DNA of 40,314 nt from Oscillospiraceae bacterium (GTDB lineage Bacteria; Bacillota; Clostridia; Oscillospirales; Ruminococcaceae): contig JAQVCU010000016.1 in assembly GCA_028689635.1 (NCBI GenBank), positions 1 through 40,314 on the forward strand. The letters run 5' to 3'. The notes under the pieces are model-generated. The model worked only from the letters and a program-made list of their open reading frames with translations, had not been told where the DNA came from and made no database searches. The position numbers were made by a program, and so were the translations under genes. Positions 29,989 to 38,788 of this stretch are shown here, piece by piece (the first letter of the stretch is position 1; every line of letters starts with the position of its first letter).

Positions 29989-31233
29989 TTAGTCCTCGAT
30001 CCGGTAGGGCAGCGCCTTGTAAAGGATCTTTTTTTCGATCAAGGCGTCAAGCAGGATGCCGTTTTCGGTAAATTCTTCCGAAAAGACCCGCCCCTCCTCC
30101 CGGATCTCGGCGGAGAGGGCGCCCTGATCGTAGGGCAGCAGCAGGCGCAGGCGCACCTGGGTCTGCTCCAGCTCCTGGGAGACGACCCGGAGCAGCTCGT
30201 CAAACCCTTTGCCTGTGCGGGCGGAGACCAAAACCGAGCGGCGGCCCATGGCCAAAGGCTCCTGCGAGAGCAGGTCGCTTTTGTTGAGCACCGTGACCAC
30301 CGGCGTTTCCCCGGCGCCCAAGTTTTCCAGCAATTCCCGGGTCACCTGCACCTGCTCATCCATATCCGGGCTGGAAACGTCGCAGACGTTGAGGATCAGA
30401 TCCGCCCCGGCAGCCTCCTCCAGGGTAGAACGGAACGCCTCCACCAGATGGTGGGGCAGCCGCCGGATCAGACCGACGGTATCGATCAGCATGACGCTGC
30501 GCCCATCGGGCAGTTCCAGAGCCCGGGCCGTCGGATCAAGGGTGGCAAAAAGCTTGTCTTCCGCCAGTACCCCGGCGTCGGTAAGAGCGTTGAGTAGGGT
30601 GGATTTTCCGACGTTGGTGTAACCCACAATGGCCACCGAAAGGATCCCGTCCTTTTTGCGGCGGGTGGACAGCTGCTCCCGGCGGCGGGCCAGGCTTTCC
30701 AGCGCCTCTTCCAGGGCTTCGATGCGACGGCGAATGTGCCTGCGGTCGCTTTCCAGCTTGCTTTCGCCGGGACCGCGGGTACCGATGCCGCCGCCGAGGC
30801 GGGAAAGGCTCCGCCCCTGTCCCATCAGGCGGGGCAGGCGGTAGCGCAGCTGGGCCAGCTCCACCTGAAGTTTGCCTTCCCCGCTGCGCGCCCGCTGGGC
30901 AAAAATATCCAGGATCAGCATGGTGCGGTCTACCACCGCGGTATCGGTGGCGTCCTCAATGTTCCGCAGCTGGCTGGCCGTAAGCTCATGATCGAAGATC
31001 AGCAGATCCACATCGCCGTTTTTGGCGAAAAGGGCGATCTCTTCCAGCCGCCCGGAGCCGACGCAGGTGGCGGTATCCATGGAGGGGCGCTTCTGGCTCA
31101 TGCGGCCCACCACCTGGGCCCCCGCAGTAGCGGCCAGCTCCGCCAGCTCGTCCAGAGAAGATTCCACGTCGTATTCCCCGGTATCCACCGCCACCAAAAG
31201 CGCCGTCTGTTGGCGCTCTTCATTTTCAAACAA
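29989..31233 (-). CDS. hflX: Ribosome-associated GTPase HflX
   Basis: A 414-aa translation-stress GTPase that binds the 50S subunit and splits stalled ribosomes. N-terminal HflX domain (about 1-190) with the glycine-rich signature GGGIGTRGPGESKLE, then a G domain: G1 GYTNVGKST, G3 DTVGLI, G4 NKSD, G5 SAR. TTG 31233 is used because GAGGTG lies 8 nt upstream; the nearest ATG is out of frame. It follows a membrane-protein gene by 18 nt, so they form an operon. Length is normal for the family. Confidence 0.95.
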   Translation of the reverse strand: MFENEERQQTALLVAVDTGEYDVESSLDELAELAATAGAQVVGRMSQKRPSMDTATCVGSGRLEEIALFAKNGDVDLLIFDHELTASQLRNIEDATDTAVVDRTMLILDIFAQRARSGEGKLQVELAQLRYRLPRLMGQGRSLSRLGGGIGTRGPGESKLESDRRHIRRRIEALEEALESLARRREQLSTRRKKDGILSVAIVGYTNVGKSTLLNALTDAGVLAEDKLFATLDPTARALELPDGRSVMLIDTVGLIRRLPHHLVEAFRSTLEEAAGADLILNVCDVSSPDMDEQVQVTRELLENLGAGETPVVTVLNKSDLLSQEPLAMGRRSVLVSARTGKGFDELLRVVSQELEQTQVRLRLLLPYDQGALSAEIREEGRVFSEEFTENGILLDALIEKKILYKALPYRIED

Positions 31234-31251
31234 TATTGCGCACCTCGCTTT

Positions 31252-31797
31252 TTATTCTTCCCGGGAGAGCGGCCCCTCCGGATCGGAAGCAGATTTTTTC
31301 TGTTCCGGCGGCTGAAGGCTGGACGGCTGATAAGACAAAAGTCTTCCGGCCGAAGAGCCCCGCCGGCCCAGCAGATACAGCAGGCCCTGCAGCGCCGGAA
31401 TGGCCAGGCAGAAGAGCCAGGACGCCCAGTTGGGCATCCGGGGGATCATCCCCATAACGCCCTGCCAAGGGGAGATCGCCACAAAGTAGAGGATGTCGAA
31501 GCTTTGAAAGGCCGAAGTCTCTAAAAACTCCATCACCAGCAGCCCCACAAACGGGTAAGCCCCGCAGATGATCTGGGCCCGCAGCAGCTGCCGTGTGCCC
31601 CAACGCCCCGCCAGATATGCCAGTGCCAGCCAGCCCAGCAGCAGCGCCGCCGAAAGGATCCGCGAGATCACCCGGCCGGCTGCCATGCGGCCCAGGGCAG
31701 GTTCCACCCAATAGAAGGATACCAGCATATAAGCCGTAGCCAAAAACAGGGTCAAAAGCCCCCGCCACCAGGGCTCGTTTGTTTTATTTTGTTTCAT
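31252..31797 (-). CDS. Hypothetical four-helix membrane protein upstream of hflX
   Basis: A 181-aa protein with four hydrophobic helices (about 12-30, 40-62, 72-92 and 120-145), a tryptophan-rich segment between the last two, and a polar, Ser/Pro/Gln/Lys-rich cytosolic tail of about 35 residues. I do not recognise the family. GGGAGGG precedes ATG 31797. Co-directional with and 18 nt before hflX. The upstream region 31798-31984 is partly AT-rich, with TATACT/TATAAA-like -10 candidates near 31870-31885 but no clear -35. Confidence 0.8.
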   Translation of the reverse strand: MKQNKTNEPWWRGLLTLFLATAYMLVSFYWVEPALGRMAAGRVISRILSAALLLGWLALAYLAGRWGTRQLLRAQIICGAYPFVGLLVMEFLETSAFQSFDILYFVAISPWQGVMGMIPRMPNWASWLFCLAIPALQGLLYLLGRRGSSAGRLLSYQPSSLQPPEQKKSASDPEGPLSREE

Positions 31798-31984
31798 TTC
31801 CGCACCCTCCCGCTTTTGCCATTCCGCCGGGCGGCCCGCCGCCAAACGCCGAAAACCGATGTGGTTGATTTTATATAGTATAGCACAAGCCGGGGCGCGT
31901 TTTATGAACGCTACCTTAATTTTCCGCCCCGCCGCAAAGCCTTCTTCCCGCCCCGCCGGACGGCCGCTTTGCCCTTTTGGGCGC

Positions 31985-32012
31985 AAAAAAGCGGGCGGCC
32001 CGCGCCGCCCGC
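31985..32012 (-). terminator. Terminator after serA
   Basis: GCGGGCGGC (31991-31999) and GCCGCCCGC (32004-32012) form a perfect 9-bp GC stem with a 4-nt loop, followed by TTTTTT on the minus strand. Confidence 0.92.
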
Positions 32013-32032
32013 TCCCTTTTCTGTGCAACCGA

Positions 32033-33196
32033 TCAATACAGATTGACCCGGATCACGCCCTCGATGGCTCCGAGTTTATCGAGGATCGCCTGGCCCACCG
32101 CGCCCTCAATATCCAACAGGGTGTAGGCGCAGTCGTTTTTGGATTTGTTCATCATATTGGCGATATTCATGTTCTCGGCAGAGATGGTCTGGGTGATCTG
32201 GGAGAGCATGTTGGGGATATTTTTGTGGATGACGCCGAGACGGGCGCCCTGCTTCTGTCCCAGGCTTACGCTGGGCAGATTGACAGAATTGACGATGTTG
32301 CCGTTCTCCAGGTAATCCATCATCTGAAGGACCGCCATCTCCGCGCAGTTGTCTTCCGATTCCGGCGTGGAAGCGCCCAGATGGGGGATGGCCACCACGT
32401 TTTCCACGCACAGCATCTCCTCCGTGGGGAAATCGGTGATATAGCGGTCCACTTTGCCCTCGGCCAGCGCCGCCAGCATATCGGCGGATTCCACCAGCCC
32501 ATCCCGGGAGAAATTGAGCACCCGCACGCCCGGACGCATCATCTTAATGGCCTCAGAGTTGATCATTCCCTTGGTACCGGCGTTCAGGGGTACATGGACG
32601 GTGATGAAATCGCAGTTTTCATAGATCTCTTTGACATTTTTGGCATGGATCACATCGCGGGAAAGCTTCCAGGCGGCGTCCACCGAAAGATAGGGATCGT
32701 AGCCGTAAACCTCCATGCCCAGATGCCGCGCGCAGTTGGCCACCATGACGCCGATGGCGCCCAGGCCGATGACGCCCAGTTTTTTGCCGGCAAGCTCCGG
32801 CCCCACAAACTGGCCCTTGCCTTTTTCCACCAGCTTGCCCACCTGGTCGCCCTGTCCCTTCAGGGTCTTCGCCCATTCGATGGCGGGGATCACCTTGCGG
32901 GCGGAAAGCAGCAGCCCGGCGATCACCATTTCCTTGACGGCGTTGGCGTTGGCGCCGGGGGTGTTGAATACCACAACGCCTTTTTCGGTACAAGCGTCCA
33001 CCGGGATGTTGTTGACGCCGGCCCCCGCCCTGGCGATGGCCTTGAGGGTGGCGGGCAATTCCATGTCGTGCATGGCGGCGGAACGGACCACAATGCCGTC
33101 GGGAGCGCCCTGCTCGCCGCTGCACTGATATTTTGCTTTATCGAAATGGTCAAGCCCCAGAGGGGAGATCTTGTTGAGCGTCAAAATTTGATACAT
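32033..33196 (-). CDS. serA: D-3-phosphoglycerate dehydrogenase (short form with ACT domain)
   Basis: A 387-aa NAD-dependent enzyme, the first step of serine synthesis. Catalytic domain with RSAAMHDMELP, AIARAGAGVNNIPVD, the Rossmann GVIGLGAIGVMVA, the RDGL catalytic Arg region and IPHLGASTPESEDNCA with the catalytic His. A C-terminal ACT domain (about 318-387) suggests serine or another amino acid as effector. ATG 33196 follows AAAGGAG. It lies 101 nt after serC in the same direction, with a hairpin between. It is the compact (non-ASB) class of SerA. Confidence 0.95.
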   Translation of the reverse strand: MYQILTLNKISPLGLDHFDKAKYQCSGEQGAPDGIVVRSAAMHDMELPATLKAIARAGAGVNNIPVDACTEKGVVVFNTPGANANAVKEMVIAGLLLSARKVIPAIEWAKTLKGQGDQVGKLVEKGKGQFVGPELAGKKLGVIGLGAIGVMVANCARHLGMEVYGYDPYLSVDAAWKLSRDVIHAKNVKEIYENCDFITVHVPLNAGTKGMINSEAIKMMRPGVRVLNFSRDGLVESADMLAALAEGKVDRYITDFPTEEMLCVENVVAIPHLGASTPESEDNCAEMAVLQMMDYLENGNIVNSVNLPSVSLGQKQGARLGVIHKNIPNMLSQITQTISAENMNIANMMNKSKNDCAYTLLDIEGAVGQAILDKLGAIEGVIRVNLY

Positions 33197-33254
33197 CGTA
33201 TTGGCTCCTTTCAAATTGCGGGCCGTGCGCCCGCCACTTTTTGCGGATAAAACA

Positions 33255-33284
33255 GGGGGTGGCCAGCAGCCCTGGCCATCCCCC
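33255..33284 (-). terminator. Hairpin between serC and serA (attenuator-like)
   Basis: Stem CTGGCCA-CCCCC / GGGGG-TGGCCAG with one bulged base and a 5-nt loop; minus-strand continuation is TGTTTTATCC, a poor T-run. It may partly end the serC transcript or act as a processing site. Confidence 0.55.
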
Positions 33285-33297
33285 GTCGTCTGTTCTG

Positions 33298-34383
33298 TCA
33301 GCCGTTGTTCTTTTCGAACTCCTTCATGAAGGCAACCAGGGCCTCCACGCCTTCCAGGGTCATGGCGTTGTAGATCGACGCCCGCATACCGCCAACCGAG
33401 CGGTGGCCCTTCAGGTTCACAAAGCCGGCCGCCACCGACTCTTTGACGAATTTTTTATCCAGCTCTTCCACGCCGGTGACAAAGGGGATGTTCATGATGG
33501 AACGATCCTTGCCCTGTACGGTGGCATGGAAAAGTTTCGAGGAATCCAGATAATCGTAAATCAGCGCGGCCTTCTTTTCGTTGTAGGCTTTCATCTTCTC
33601 CAGGCCGCCGATATCGTCCCGCAGCCACTCCAGCACCAGGCCCAGGATATAAATGCCATAGGTGGGAGGGGTGTTGTACATGGAACCGTTGTCGGCATGG
33701 ATCTGATAATTGAACATGGTGGGGGTAATATCCCGGGCGTGACCGATCAGGTCTTCCCGGACGATGACGACGGTCAAACCGGCAGGGCCCATGTTTTTCT
33801 GGGCGCCGGCGTAGATCAGGCCAAATTTGGAAATATCCACCGGTTCCGAGAGGATACAGCTGGACATATCCGCCACCAGCGGCACATTACCGGTTTGGGG
33901 AAGATCGGTAAAGCGGGCGCCATAGATGGTGTTGTTCATGCAGATATGGAAATAATCCGCGTCTTTGGTAAAGGTTTCCGGATCAAGCTCCGGGATGTAG
34001 GAGAAGGTCTTGTCGGCGCTGGAAGCCACCGCTTTGCACTCGCCGTAGCGGGAAGCCTCCTGATAGGCTTTTTTTGCCCACTGGCCGGTGATGGCAAAAT
34101 CTGCTTTGCCGGAACCGTTCATCAAGTTCAGGGGAACCATGGCAAACTGTGATGAAGCGCCGCCCTGCAGAAATAAAACCTTGTAGTTGTCCGGTATGGA
34201 CAGCGTGCTGCGAAGCAGGCTCTCACAACCGTTTATAATCTCTTCATACTCGTGAGATCGATGACTCATCTCCATCACGGACTGGCCGGACGAACCGTAC
34301 TCCGTCATCTCTCTCGCGGCGCGTTCCAGCACTTTTAAAGGCAAAGCGGCCGGACCGGCTGAAAAGTTATAAACTCTCGCCAT
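33298..34383 (-). CDS. serC: Phosphoserine aminotransferase
   Basis: A 361-aa class V PLP aminotransferase making phosphoserine from 3-phosphohydroxypyruvate and glutamate. Start MARVYNFSAGPAALPLKVLE is diagnostic; GGASSQFAMVPLNL binds the cofactor phosphate, and the PLP lysine is in YAGAQKNMGPAG. GGAGGG lies before ATG 34383. First gene of serC-serA, with its own promoter. A phosphatase (serB) to finish the pathway is not seen nearby. Length fits SerC. Confidence 0.96.
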   Translation of the reverse strand: MARVYNFSAGPAALPLKVLERAAREMTEYGSSGQSVMEMSHRSHEYEEIINGCESLLRSTLSIPDNYKVLFLQGGASSQFAMVPLNLMNGSGKADFAITGQWAKKAYQEASRYGECKAVASSADKTFSYIPELDPETFTKDADYFHICMNNTIYGARFTDLPQTGNVPLVADMSSCILSEPVDISKFGLIYAGAQKNMGPAGLTVVIVREDLIGHARDITPTMFNYQIHADNGSMYNTPPTYGIYILGLVLEWLRDDIGGLEKMKAYNEKKAALIYDYLDSSKLFHATVQGKDRSIMNIPFVTGVEELDKKFVKESVAAGFVNLKGHRSVGGMRASIYNAMTLEGVEALVAFMKEFEKNNG

Positions 34384-34443
34384 TGAAATCCCTCCATTGA
34401 ATAAATTTTTCCCCGCCCGGTCACCCCGGGTGAGTTGCCTTTC

Positions 34444-34471
34444 ATTATAAAGCTTTTGACGGCAAAGTCAA
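34444..34471 (-). promoter_or_regulatory. serC promoter
   Basis: Minus-strand TTGACT (34466-34471), 16-nt spacer, TATAAT (34444-34449), with a leader of about 55 nt. The rest of 34472-34607 is AT-rich with no gene or clear site seen. Confidence 0.82.
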
Positions 34472-34607
34472 TTGTTTTGGATGAAGTCCCCTCTTTTTGA
34501 TAAGAATTCCTATGTTACCAGTGTGATTTTTAGTCTTTTTACACAAGACACCTGTCCTTCTATTGCGGACATATTTAATTTTTTTGTTTTCCTCATGAAA
34601 TTGGCTA

Positions 34608-34635
34608 AAAAAAGAGGGACAGGCAAGCCTGTCCC
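34608..34635 (-). terminator. Terminator of the NERD-like gene
   Basis: Perfect 9-bp stem GGGACAGGC / GCCTGTCCC with a 2-nt loop plus T-rich minus-strand tail (CTCTTTTTTTAG), 5 nt after the stop. Confidence 0.88.
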
Positions 34636-34640
34636 CGAAC

Positions 34641-35246
34641 TTATTTCGCCAGCGGCGTCCGATATTGTTCCAGCAGCCCGCAGAGCCGCTCCACATCCAC
34701 GTCGTTGTCCTTTTCAAATTTGCTTTTCAGCAAATATTGCTTCAGCTCTTTTTTTCGGTAGACCGGCAAGCCCGCAGGGATAAAGGTTTCGGTTTTTTTA
34801 TCCCAGCCGGTCAGCAGGGCCACATGCTCCATCTGGATATTGTAGACGCCGTTTTTCGAGAAAATGGTGCGCGCCACGTCCACCGTCTCCAGCCCCTGCT
34901 TCACAGGATTGGGAAAATAGGATTTGGCGCCCTTGTTCACCACCGTCCAGCGTTCCTCCCGCTCTGTTCCATAGTAAGAGGCGGTCTCGTCCAGGGTGGT
35001 TACAAACAGGATGCCAAAAAAACCGACCAGCACGTCGTCAAAATGGGCCTTGCGGCCGTTGATCTCCACATCCAGGTCTGTCAGGACTTTAAAATTGCGG
35101 ATGCCCGCATATTTTTTAAGCAGCCGGGCCGCCTTTTTGTGGCAGTGTTTGGGAACGCCCGCATTGTGGATGGCCAGTACCACCCAGAGGCAGATGATGA
35201 GCAGAAGAACTGCGCCAATGGTCAAATAGGTGTTGAGATGCTCCAC
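34641..35246 (-). CDS. Membrane-anchored protein with NERD-like domain, probably inactive
   Basis: A 201-aa protein: one N-terminal transmembrane helix (about 8-28), a short basic stretch, then a domain of about 40-180 that resembles NERD (nuclease-related) domains. The stretch VLTDLDVEINGRKAHFDDVLVG, followed by GFFGILFVTTLDE, W and NPVKQ, follows the NERD order of 'd..DHvlVg..GvfvIe.K....G.W...NP..Q'. The E-x-K active residues are not evident (TTLDET), so nuclease activity is doubtful. GTG 35246 has GGGGAG upstream. Divergent from the acyltransferase gene, monocistronic, with terminator. Assignment is by eye and tentative. Confidence 0.6.
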   Translation of the reverse strand: MEHLNTYLTIGAVLLLIICLWVVLAIHNAGVPKHCHKKAARLLKKYAGIRNFKVLTDLDVEINGRKAHFDDVLVGFFGILFVTTLDETASYYGTEREERWTVVNKGAKSYFPNPVKQGLETVDVARTIFSKNGVYNIQMEHVALLTGWDKKTETFIPAGLPVYRKKELKQYLLKSKFEKDNDVDVERLCGLLEQYRTPLAK

Positions 35247-35273
35247 TTGTTACTCCCCGTCCTTTGCATTGAT

Positions 35274-35338
35274 AGCGGCCGCGGCGGCCGCTTTTTTGAT
35301 GGTATGTGTATTATAGTATCATATTTTGCGCGCAAAAT
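35274..35338. promoter_or_regulatory. Divergent promoter region: orphan hairpin, -10 box and 16-bp palindrome
   Basis: AGCGGCCG-CGG-CGGCCGCT (35274-35292) with T6 forms a plus-strand terminator-like hairpin though no plus-strand gene lies upstream. A minus-strand TATAAT occurs near 35309-35314. ATTTTGCG-CGCAAAAT (35323-35338) is a perfect palindrome, possibly an operator shared by the two divergent genes. Confidence 0.5.
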
Positions 35339-35390
35339 AAATAGCAAGCCCAAATCTCTCCCTGATTTTCCCGGAAAGAAGGCGTCCCCT

Positions 35391-36131
35391 ATGGAAATTT
35401 CCCACCGCGTCCCGGTTTTAGACGAGCTCCGCGGCCTTTTGCTTTTGCTGATGGCCCTTTACCACGCCGGCTATGACCTGGTCCATTTTTACGGCCTTTC
35501 GCTCCCGCTGTTTTCCTCGGGCCCCATGAAATTTCTGGTCCCTTTTTTCGCCGGCGGCTTTATCCTACTCTCCGGCGCCTGCTGCCGCTTTTCCCGCAGC
35601 AATCTGCGCCGGGGCTGGCGCTGCCTGTCCCTCGGCCTGGCCCTTACCGCCGCCACCCTGCTTTTCCTCCCTTCCCAGCGGATCCTTTTTGGGATCCTTC
35701 ATCTGCTGGGATGTTCCATGCTGCTGTCCGGCCTCCTTCGCCTCTTATGGATACGGGCCTCCCTCTGGTGGGCCACGCTTTGGGCGGGGCTGTTCCTTCT
35801 CTGCCTTTTTGTCCCCCAGGGTTCTTTCGGGATTTTTGGCCCTCTCTCCCTGACGCTGCCCGCCCGCTGGTATTCCCGGCCGGGTCTTGGTTTTTTGGGC
35901 TTTCCCAGCCCGGGATATTTTTCCGCCGATTACTTTCCCCTGATCCCCTGGGCGCTTCTTTTTTTTGCCGGGGTTCTCGGCTCCCGTTTTCTGCAGGAGC
36001 GCCGGGGGCCCGACTTTTTTTACCGCTGCCATCTGCCGTTTTTAGCGGCTCTCGGCCGCCGCTCCCTGCTTTTTTATCTGCTGCACCAACCCCTGATCCT
36101 GCTGCTTCTTTGGCTGATGCGGCGGCCTTGA
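35391..36131 (+). CDS. Membrane acyltransferase-like protein, DUF1624/heparan-alpha-glucosaminide N-acetyltransferase-like
   Basis: A 246-aa membrane protein with about seven or eight helices. The start RVPVLDELRGLLLLLMALYH, with a GPMKFLVPFFAGGFILLSG second block, is typical of the DUF1624/HGSNAT catalytic family that moves acetyl groups across membranes to sugars; the C-terminal LLFYLLHQPLILLLLW segment is also common to it. Which sugar or polymer is modified is unknown. ATG 35391 has only a weak site (AGAAGG). Monocistronic; it converges on typA, sharing a terminator region. The protein is very rich in Leu, Phe and Pro. Confidence 0.8.
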   Translation: MEISHRVPVLDELRGLLLLLMALYHAGYDLVHFYGLSLPLFSSGPMKFLVPFFAGGFILLSGACCRFSRSNLRRGWRCLSLGLALTAATLLFLPSQRILFGILHLLGCSMLLSGLLRLLWIRASLWWATLWAGLFLLCLFVPQGSFGIFGPLSLTLPARWYSRPGLGFLGFPSPGYFSADYFPLIPWALLFFAGVLGSRFLQERRGPDFFYRCHLPFLAALGRRSLLFYLLHQPLILLLLWLMRRP

Positions 36132-36148
36132 CCGCTTCGGAGCAAAAA

Positions 36149-36175
36149 AACGGCCGCGCACAGAGCGCGGCCGTT
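36149..36175. terminator. Terminator between the acyltransferase gene and typA
   Basis: Perfect 11-bp stem AACGGCCGCGC / GCGCGGCCGTT with a 5-nt loop; minus-strand T-run of seven serves typA. Weak for the plus strand. Confidence 0.9.
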
Positions 36176-36187
36176 GGAAACACGGTT

Positions 36188-38005
36188 TTATTTCTTTGCG
36201 TTGGCCTTCATGCGCAGGTCGTTGTTCAAAATGCGCTTGCGCAGGCGGATGGTCTTGGGGGTCACCTCAACCAGCTCGTCGTCGGAGATAAACTCCAGGG
36301 CCTCCTCCAGGCTCATGATTTTCGGCGGCACCAGGCGCAGGGCCTCGTCGCTGCCGGAAGCGCGCATGTTGGTGATGTGCTTTTTCTTGCACACGTTCAC
36401 CGCCATATCCTCGCCCTTGGGGTTCTGCCCCACGATCATGCCCTCGTAGACCTTTACGCCCGCGCCGATAAACAGCTGCCCGCGATCCTGGGCGTTGAAC
36501 AGGCCGTAGGTGACGGAATCGCCGGTTTCAAAGGCGATGAGGGAGCCGGTGCTGCGGCGGGGAATATCGCCCTTATAGGGCTGATAGCCGTCGAACACAG
36601 CGCTCATAATACCCTCGCCTTTGGTGGCGGTCATAAACTCGCTGCGGTAGCCGAAAAGGCCGCGGGAGGGGATGGAGAACTCCACACGCATCCGGCTGCC
36701 CTGGGGCGCCATGTGCAGCAGATCCGCTTTCCGGCGGCCCATTTCCTCCATGACAGCGCCCACCGATTCCTCGGGGACGTCCACCACCAGATGCTCCATG
36801 GGCTCGTGCAGCTTGCCGCCGATCTCTTTCATCAGGACGTGGGGGGTGCTTACCTGGAACTCGTAGCCCTCCCGGCGCATGGTCTCGATGAGGATGGACA
36901 GGTGCATTTCGCCGCGGCCCGCAACCTTAAAGGATTCGGTGGTCTCGGTCTCGGACACCTTGAGGGAAACGTCCTTCAGAAGCTCCCGGAACAGACGGTC
37001 GCGCAGGTGGCGGGAGGTAACGAACTTTCCCTCACGGCCCGCAAAGGGGCTGTCGTTGACCGAGAAGGTCATCTCCACCGTGGGCTCGGAGATCCGCACA
37101 AAAGGAAGGGCCTCCGGGCAGTTGGCCGCGCAGATCGTGTGGCCGATGGTGATATCTTCCAGACCGGAGATGCAGACGATGTCTCCCACGGTGCCGGATT
37201 CCACCGGCACACGTTTAAGGCCTTCAAACTGATAGATGGTGGAGATCCTTCCCCGGGTCTCTTTGTCGTGCTCGTAGTAATCCACCACGCAGATGTCCTG
37301 GTTGAGGCGGATGGTACCGCGGTCCACACGGCCCACGGCGATGCGGCCTACATACTCGTTGTAATCCAGGGAGGACACCAGCATCTGCAGCGGCGCCTCG
37401 GGGTCGCCCTCGGGGGCCGGGATGTATTCAAGGATCTTGTCGAACAGGGGGCGCAGGTCCTCCCCCTGCTCATAGGGGGAAAGGGAAGCGGTGCCCGCGC
37501 GGCCGGAACAGTAGACCACCGGGCTTTCCAGCTGCTCCTCCGAGGCGTCCAGATCCAAAAACAGCTCCAGAACTTCGTCGCCGATCTCATCGGCACGGGA
37601 ATCCGGCCTGTCCACTTTGTTGACGACGATGATGACCTTGTGGCCCAGCTCCAGGGCCTTTTGCAGCACAAAACGGGTCTGGGGCATGGGGCCTTCAAAC
37701 GCGTCTACCAACAGCAGCACGCCGTCCACCATTTTGAGGACGCGTTCCACCTCGCCGCCAAAATCGGCATGGCCGGGGGTATCGATGATGTTGATCTTGA
37801 CGTCCTTATAATAAGCCGCCGTGTTTTTGGCCAAAATGGTGATCCCGCGCTCGCGCTCCAGGTCGTTGTTATCCATAACCCGGTCCGCCACCACCTGGTT
37901 TTCGCGGAAAGCGCCGCCCTGCTTAAGCATCTCGTCCACCAAGGTCGTCTTGCCGTGGTCGACATGGGCGATGATCGCAATATTTCTCAAATCGTTCCTA
38001 ATCAA
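36188..38005 (-). CDS. typA: Ribosome-binding translational GTPase TypA/BipA
   Basis: A 605-aa EF-G-like GTPase that binds the 70S ribosome and acts in stress responses and 50S assembly. It begins [21 protein letters not shown] (G1 GHVDHGKTT region), has the switch RERGITI, G3 [16 protein letters not shown]4 NKVDRP, then beta-barrel, EFG III/V-like domains and the BipA-specific C-terminal domain. TTG 38005 is used because GAAGGA lies upstream and the protein then starts as other TypA proteins do. Full length, monocistronic. The -10 TATAAT at 38064-38069 on the minus strand is likely its promoter. Confidence 0.96.
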   Translation of the reverse strand: MIRNDLRNIAIIAHVDHGKTTLVDEMLKQGGAFRENQVVADRVMDNNDLERERGITILAKNTAAYYKDVKINIIDTPGHADFGGEVERVLKMVDGVLLLVDAFEGPMPQTRFVLQKALELGHKVIIVVNKVDRPDSRADEIGDEVLELFLDLDASEEQLESPVVYCSGRAGTASLSPYEQGEDLRPLFDKILEYIPAPEGDPEAPLQMLVSSLDYNEYVGRIAVGRVDRGTIRLNQDICVVDYYEHDKETRGRISTIYQFEGLKRVPVESGTVGDIVCISGLEDITIGHTICAANCPEALPFVRISEPTVEMTFSVNDSPFAGREGKFVTSRHLRDRLFRELLKDVSLKVSETETTESFKVAGRGEMHLSILIETMRREGYEFQVSTPHVLMKEIGGKLHEPMEHLVVDVPEESVGAVMEEMGRRKADLLHMAPQGSRMRVEFSIPSRGLFGYRSEFMTATKGEGIMSAVFDGYQPYKGDIPRRSTGSLIAFETGDSVTYGLFNAQDRGQLFIGAGVKVYEGMIVGQNPKGEDMAVNVCKKKHITNMRASGSDEALRLVPPKIMSLEEALEFISDDELVEVTPKTIRLRKRILNNDLRMKANAKK

Positions 38006-38063
38006 AAAAGTTCCTTCTTTCCAAACAGCTTTACACTCTTCCCATTTGTCTCAAATACACTTT

Positions 38064-38069
38064 ATTATA
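38064..38069 (-). promoter_or_regulatory. Probable typA -10 box; gap 38006-38337 holds divergent promoters
   Basis: TATAAT on the minus strand, about 60 nt before typA; the expected -35 position is weak (TAGCAT-like). The 332-nt gap contains only this and the plus-strand promoter at 38216-38244; no open frame with a ribosome site was seen. Confidence 0.5.
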
Positions 38070-38215
38070 ATCTTTTTCTGGCGCTTATGCTACAGTTGCG
38101 CAAAAAAACCTTGTTTTCACTAAACACGGCGCGGGGGGCTCTCCGTTTTTTGGTGATTATTCGCTAAAACAAAGCTCAAAATGGCTTTATAAAGCGCTTT
38201 TCTCGCTTATTCCCC

Positions 38216-38244
38216 TTGTGCGCCGACTCCCTCTGTGCTACAAT
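38216..38244 (+). promoter_or_regulatory. Promoter of the DUF3795 gene
   Basis: TTGTGC (38216-38221), 17-nt spacer, TACAAT (38239-38244), about 95 nt before the start codon. Confidence 0.6.
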
Positions 38245-38337
38245 AGCCCCAAAGTCGGCGCCGCCTTTTTCGCCCCTTTGCGGGCCGGGCTTCTTCTTTT
38301 CCCCTTCCCCCGAAACTCTTCTAAGGAGGATCCCGCC

Positions 38338-38721
38338 ATGGAAAAACAGATCGCGGCCTGCGGAAACGACTGCGCCGCCTGCCCCCGCCATCTGCCCAAA
38401 AGCACTGCTGAATTGGAAGCGGTCGCCCTGCTTTGGCGCAAAATCGGTTACCGCGACGTCGTTGTCTCCCCGGAGGAGATCGCCTGTGCGGGATGTGGGC
38501 CGCACAACTGGTGCCGCTACGAGGTCATCGCCTGCGCCCGCCAGCACAATGCCGCCCATTGCGGAGAGTGCCCGCAATACCCCTGCCAAACAATATCAGA
38601 CGCCTTCTCCGCTACCATGGCCTTTGAGCCCGCCTGCCGCACCGCCTGCACCCGGCAGCAATACGAAGCTTTGGACCGGGCTTTTTTCCAAAAACGCAAA
38701 AATCTGGAATCCGGCCGTTAA
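38338..38721 (+). CDS. DUF3795-family cysteine-rich protein
   Basis: A 127-aa cytosolic protein with eleven cysteines: AACGNDCAACPRH at the start (C-x3-C-x2-C), CAGCGPHNWC, IACARQH, HCGECPQYPC and CRTAC. The pattern of an N-terminal CG.DC..CP, then C.GC, C.IR.CA.., NCGEC..YPC is that of DUF3795 proteins, common in anaerobic Firmicutes, which are thought to bind zinc or an iron-sulfur group; no reaction is established. AAGGAGG precedes ATG 38338. Monocistronic, convergent with lexA. Confidence 0.88.
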   Translation: MEKQIAACGNDCAACPRHLPKSTAELEAVALLWRKIGYRDVVVSPEEIACAGCGPHNWCRYEVIACARQHNAAHCGECPQYPCQTISDAFSATMAFEPACRTACTRQQYEALDRAFFQKRKNLESGR

Positions 38722-38737
38722 TCCCTTTTGCGCAAAA

Positions 38738-38777
38738 AAAGCCGTCCCCCGGTCGTTTTCCACCGGTGGACGGCTTT
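38738..38777. terminator. Terminator between the DUF3795 gene and lexA
   Basis: AAAGCCGTCC (38738-38747) pairs with GGACGGCTTT (38768-38777); inner pairing extends it. The minus-strand T-run of seven shows it mainly ends the lexA transcript. Confidence 0.85.
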
Positions 38778-38788
38778 GCTGTTAAAAA

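Noticed and set aside
35711-38167. 818-aa plus-strand open frame across typA
   Set aside because: Antisense shadow of typA and out of frame with the acyltransferase; no start signal and no recognisable domain.
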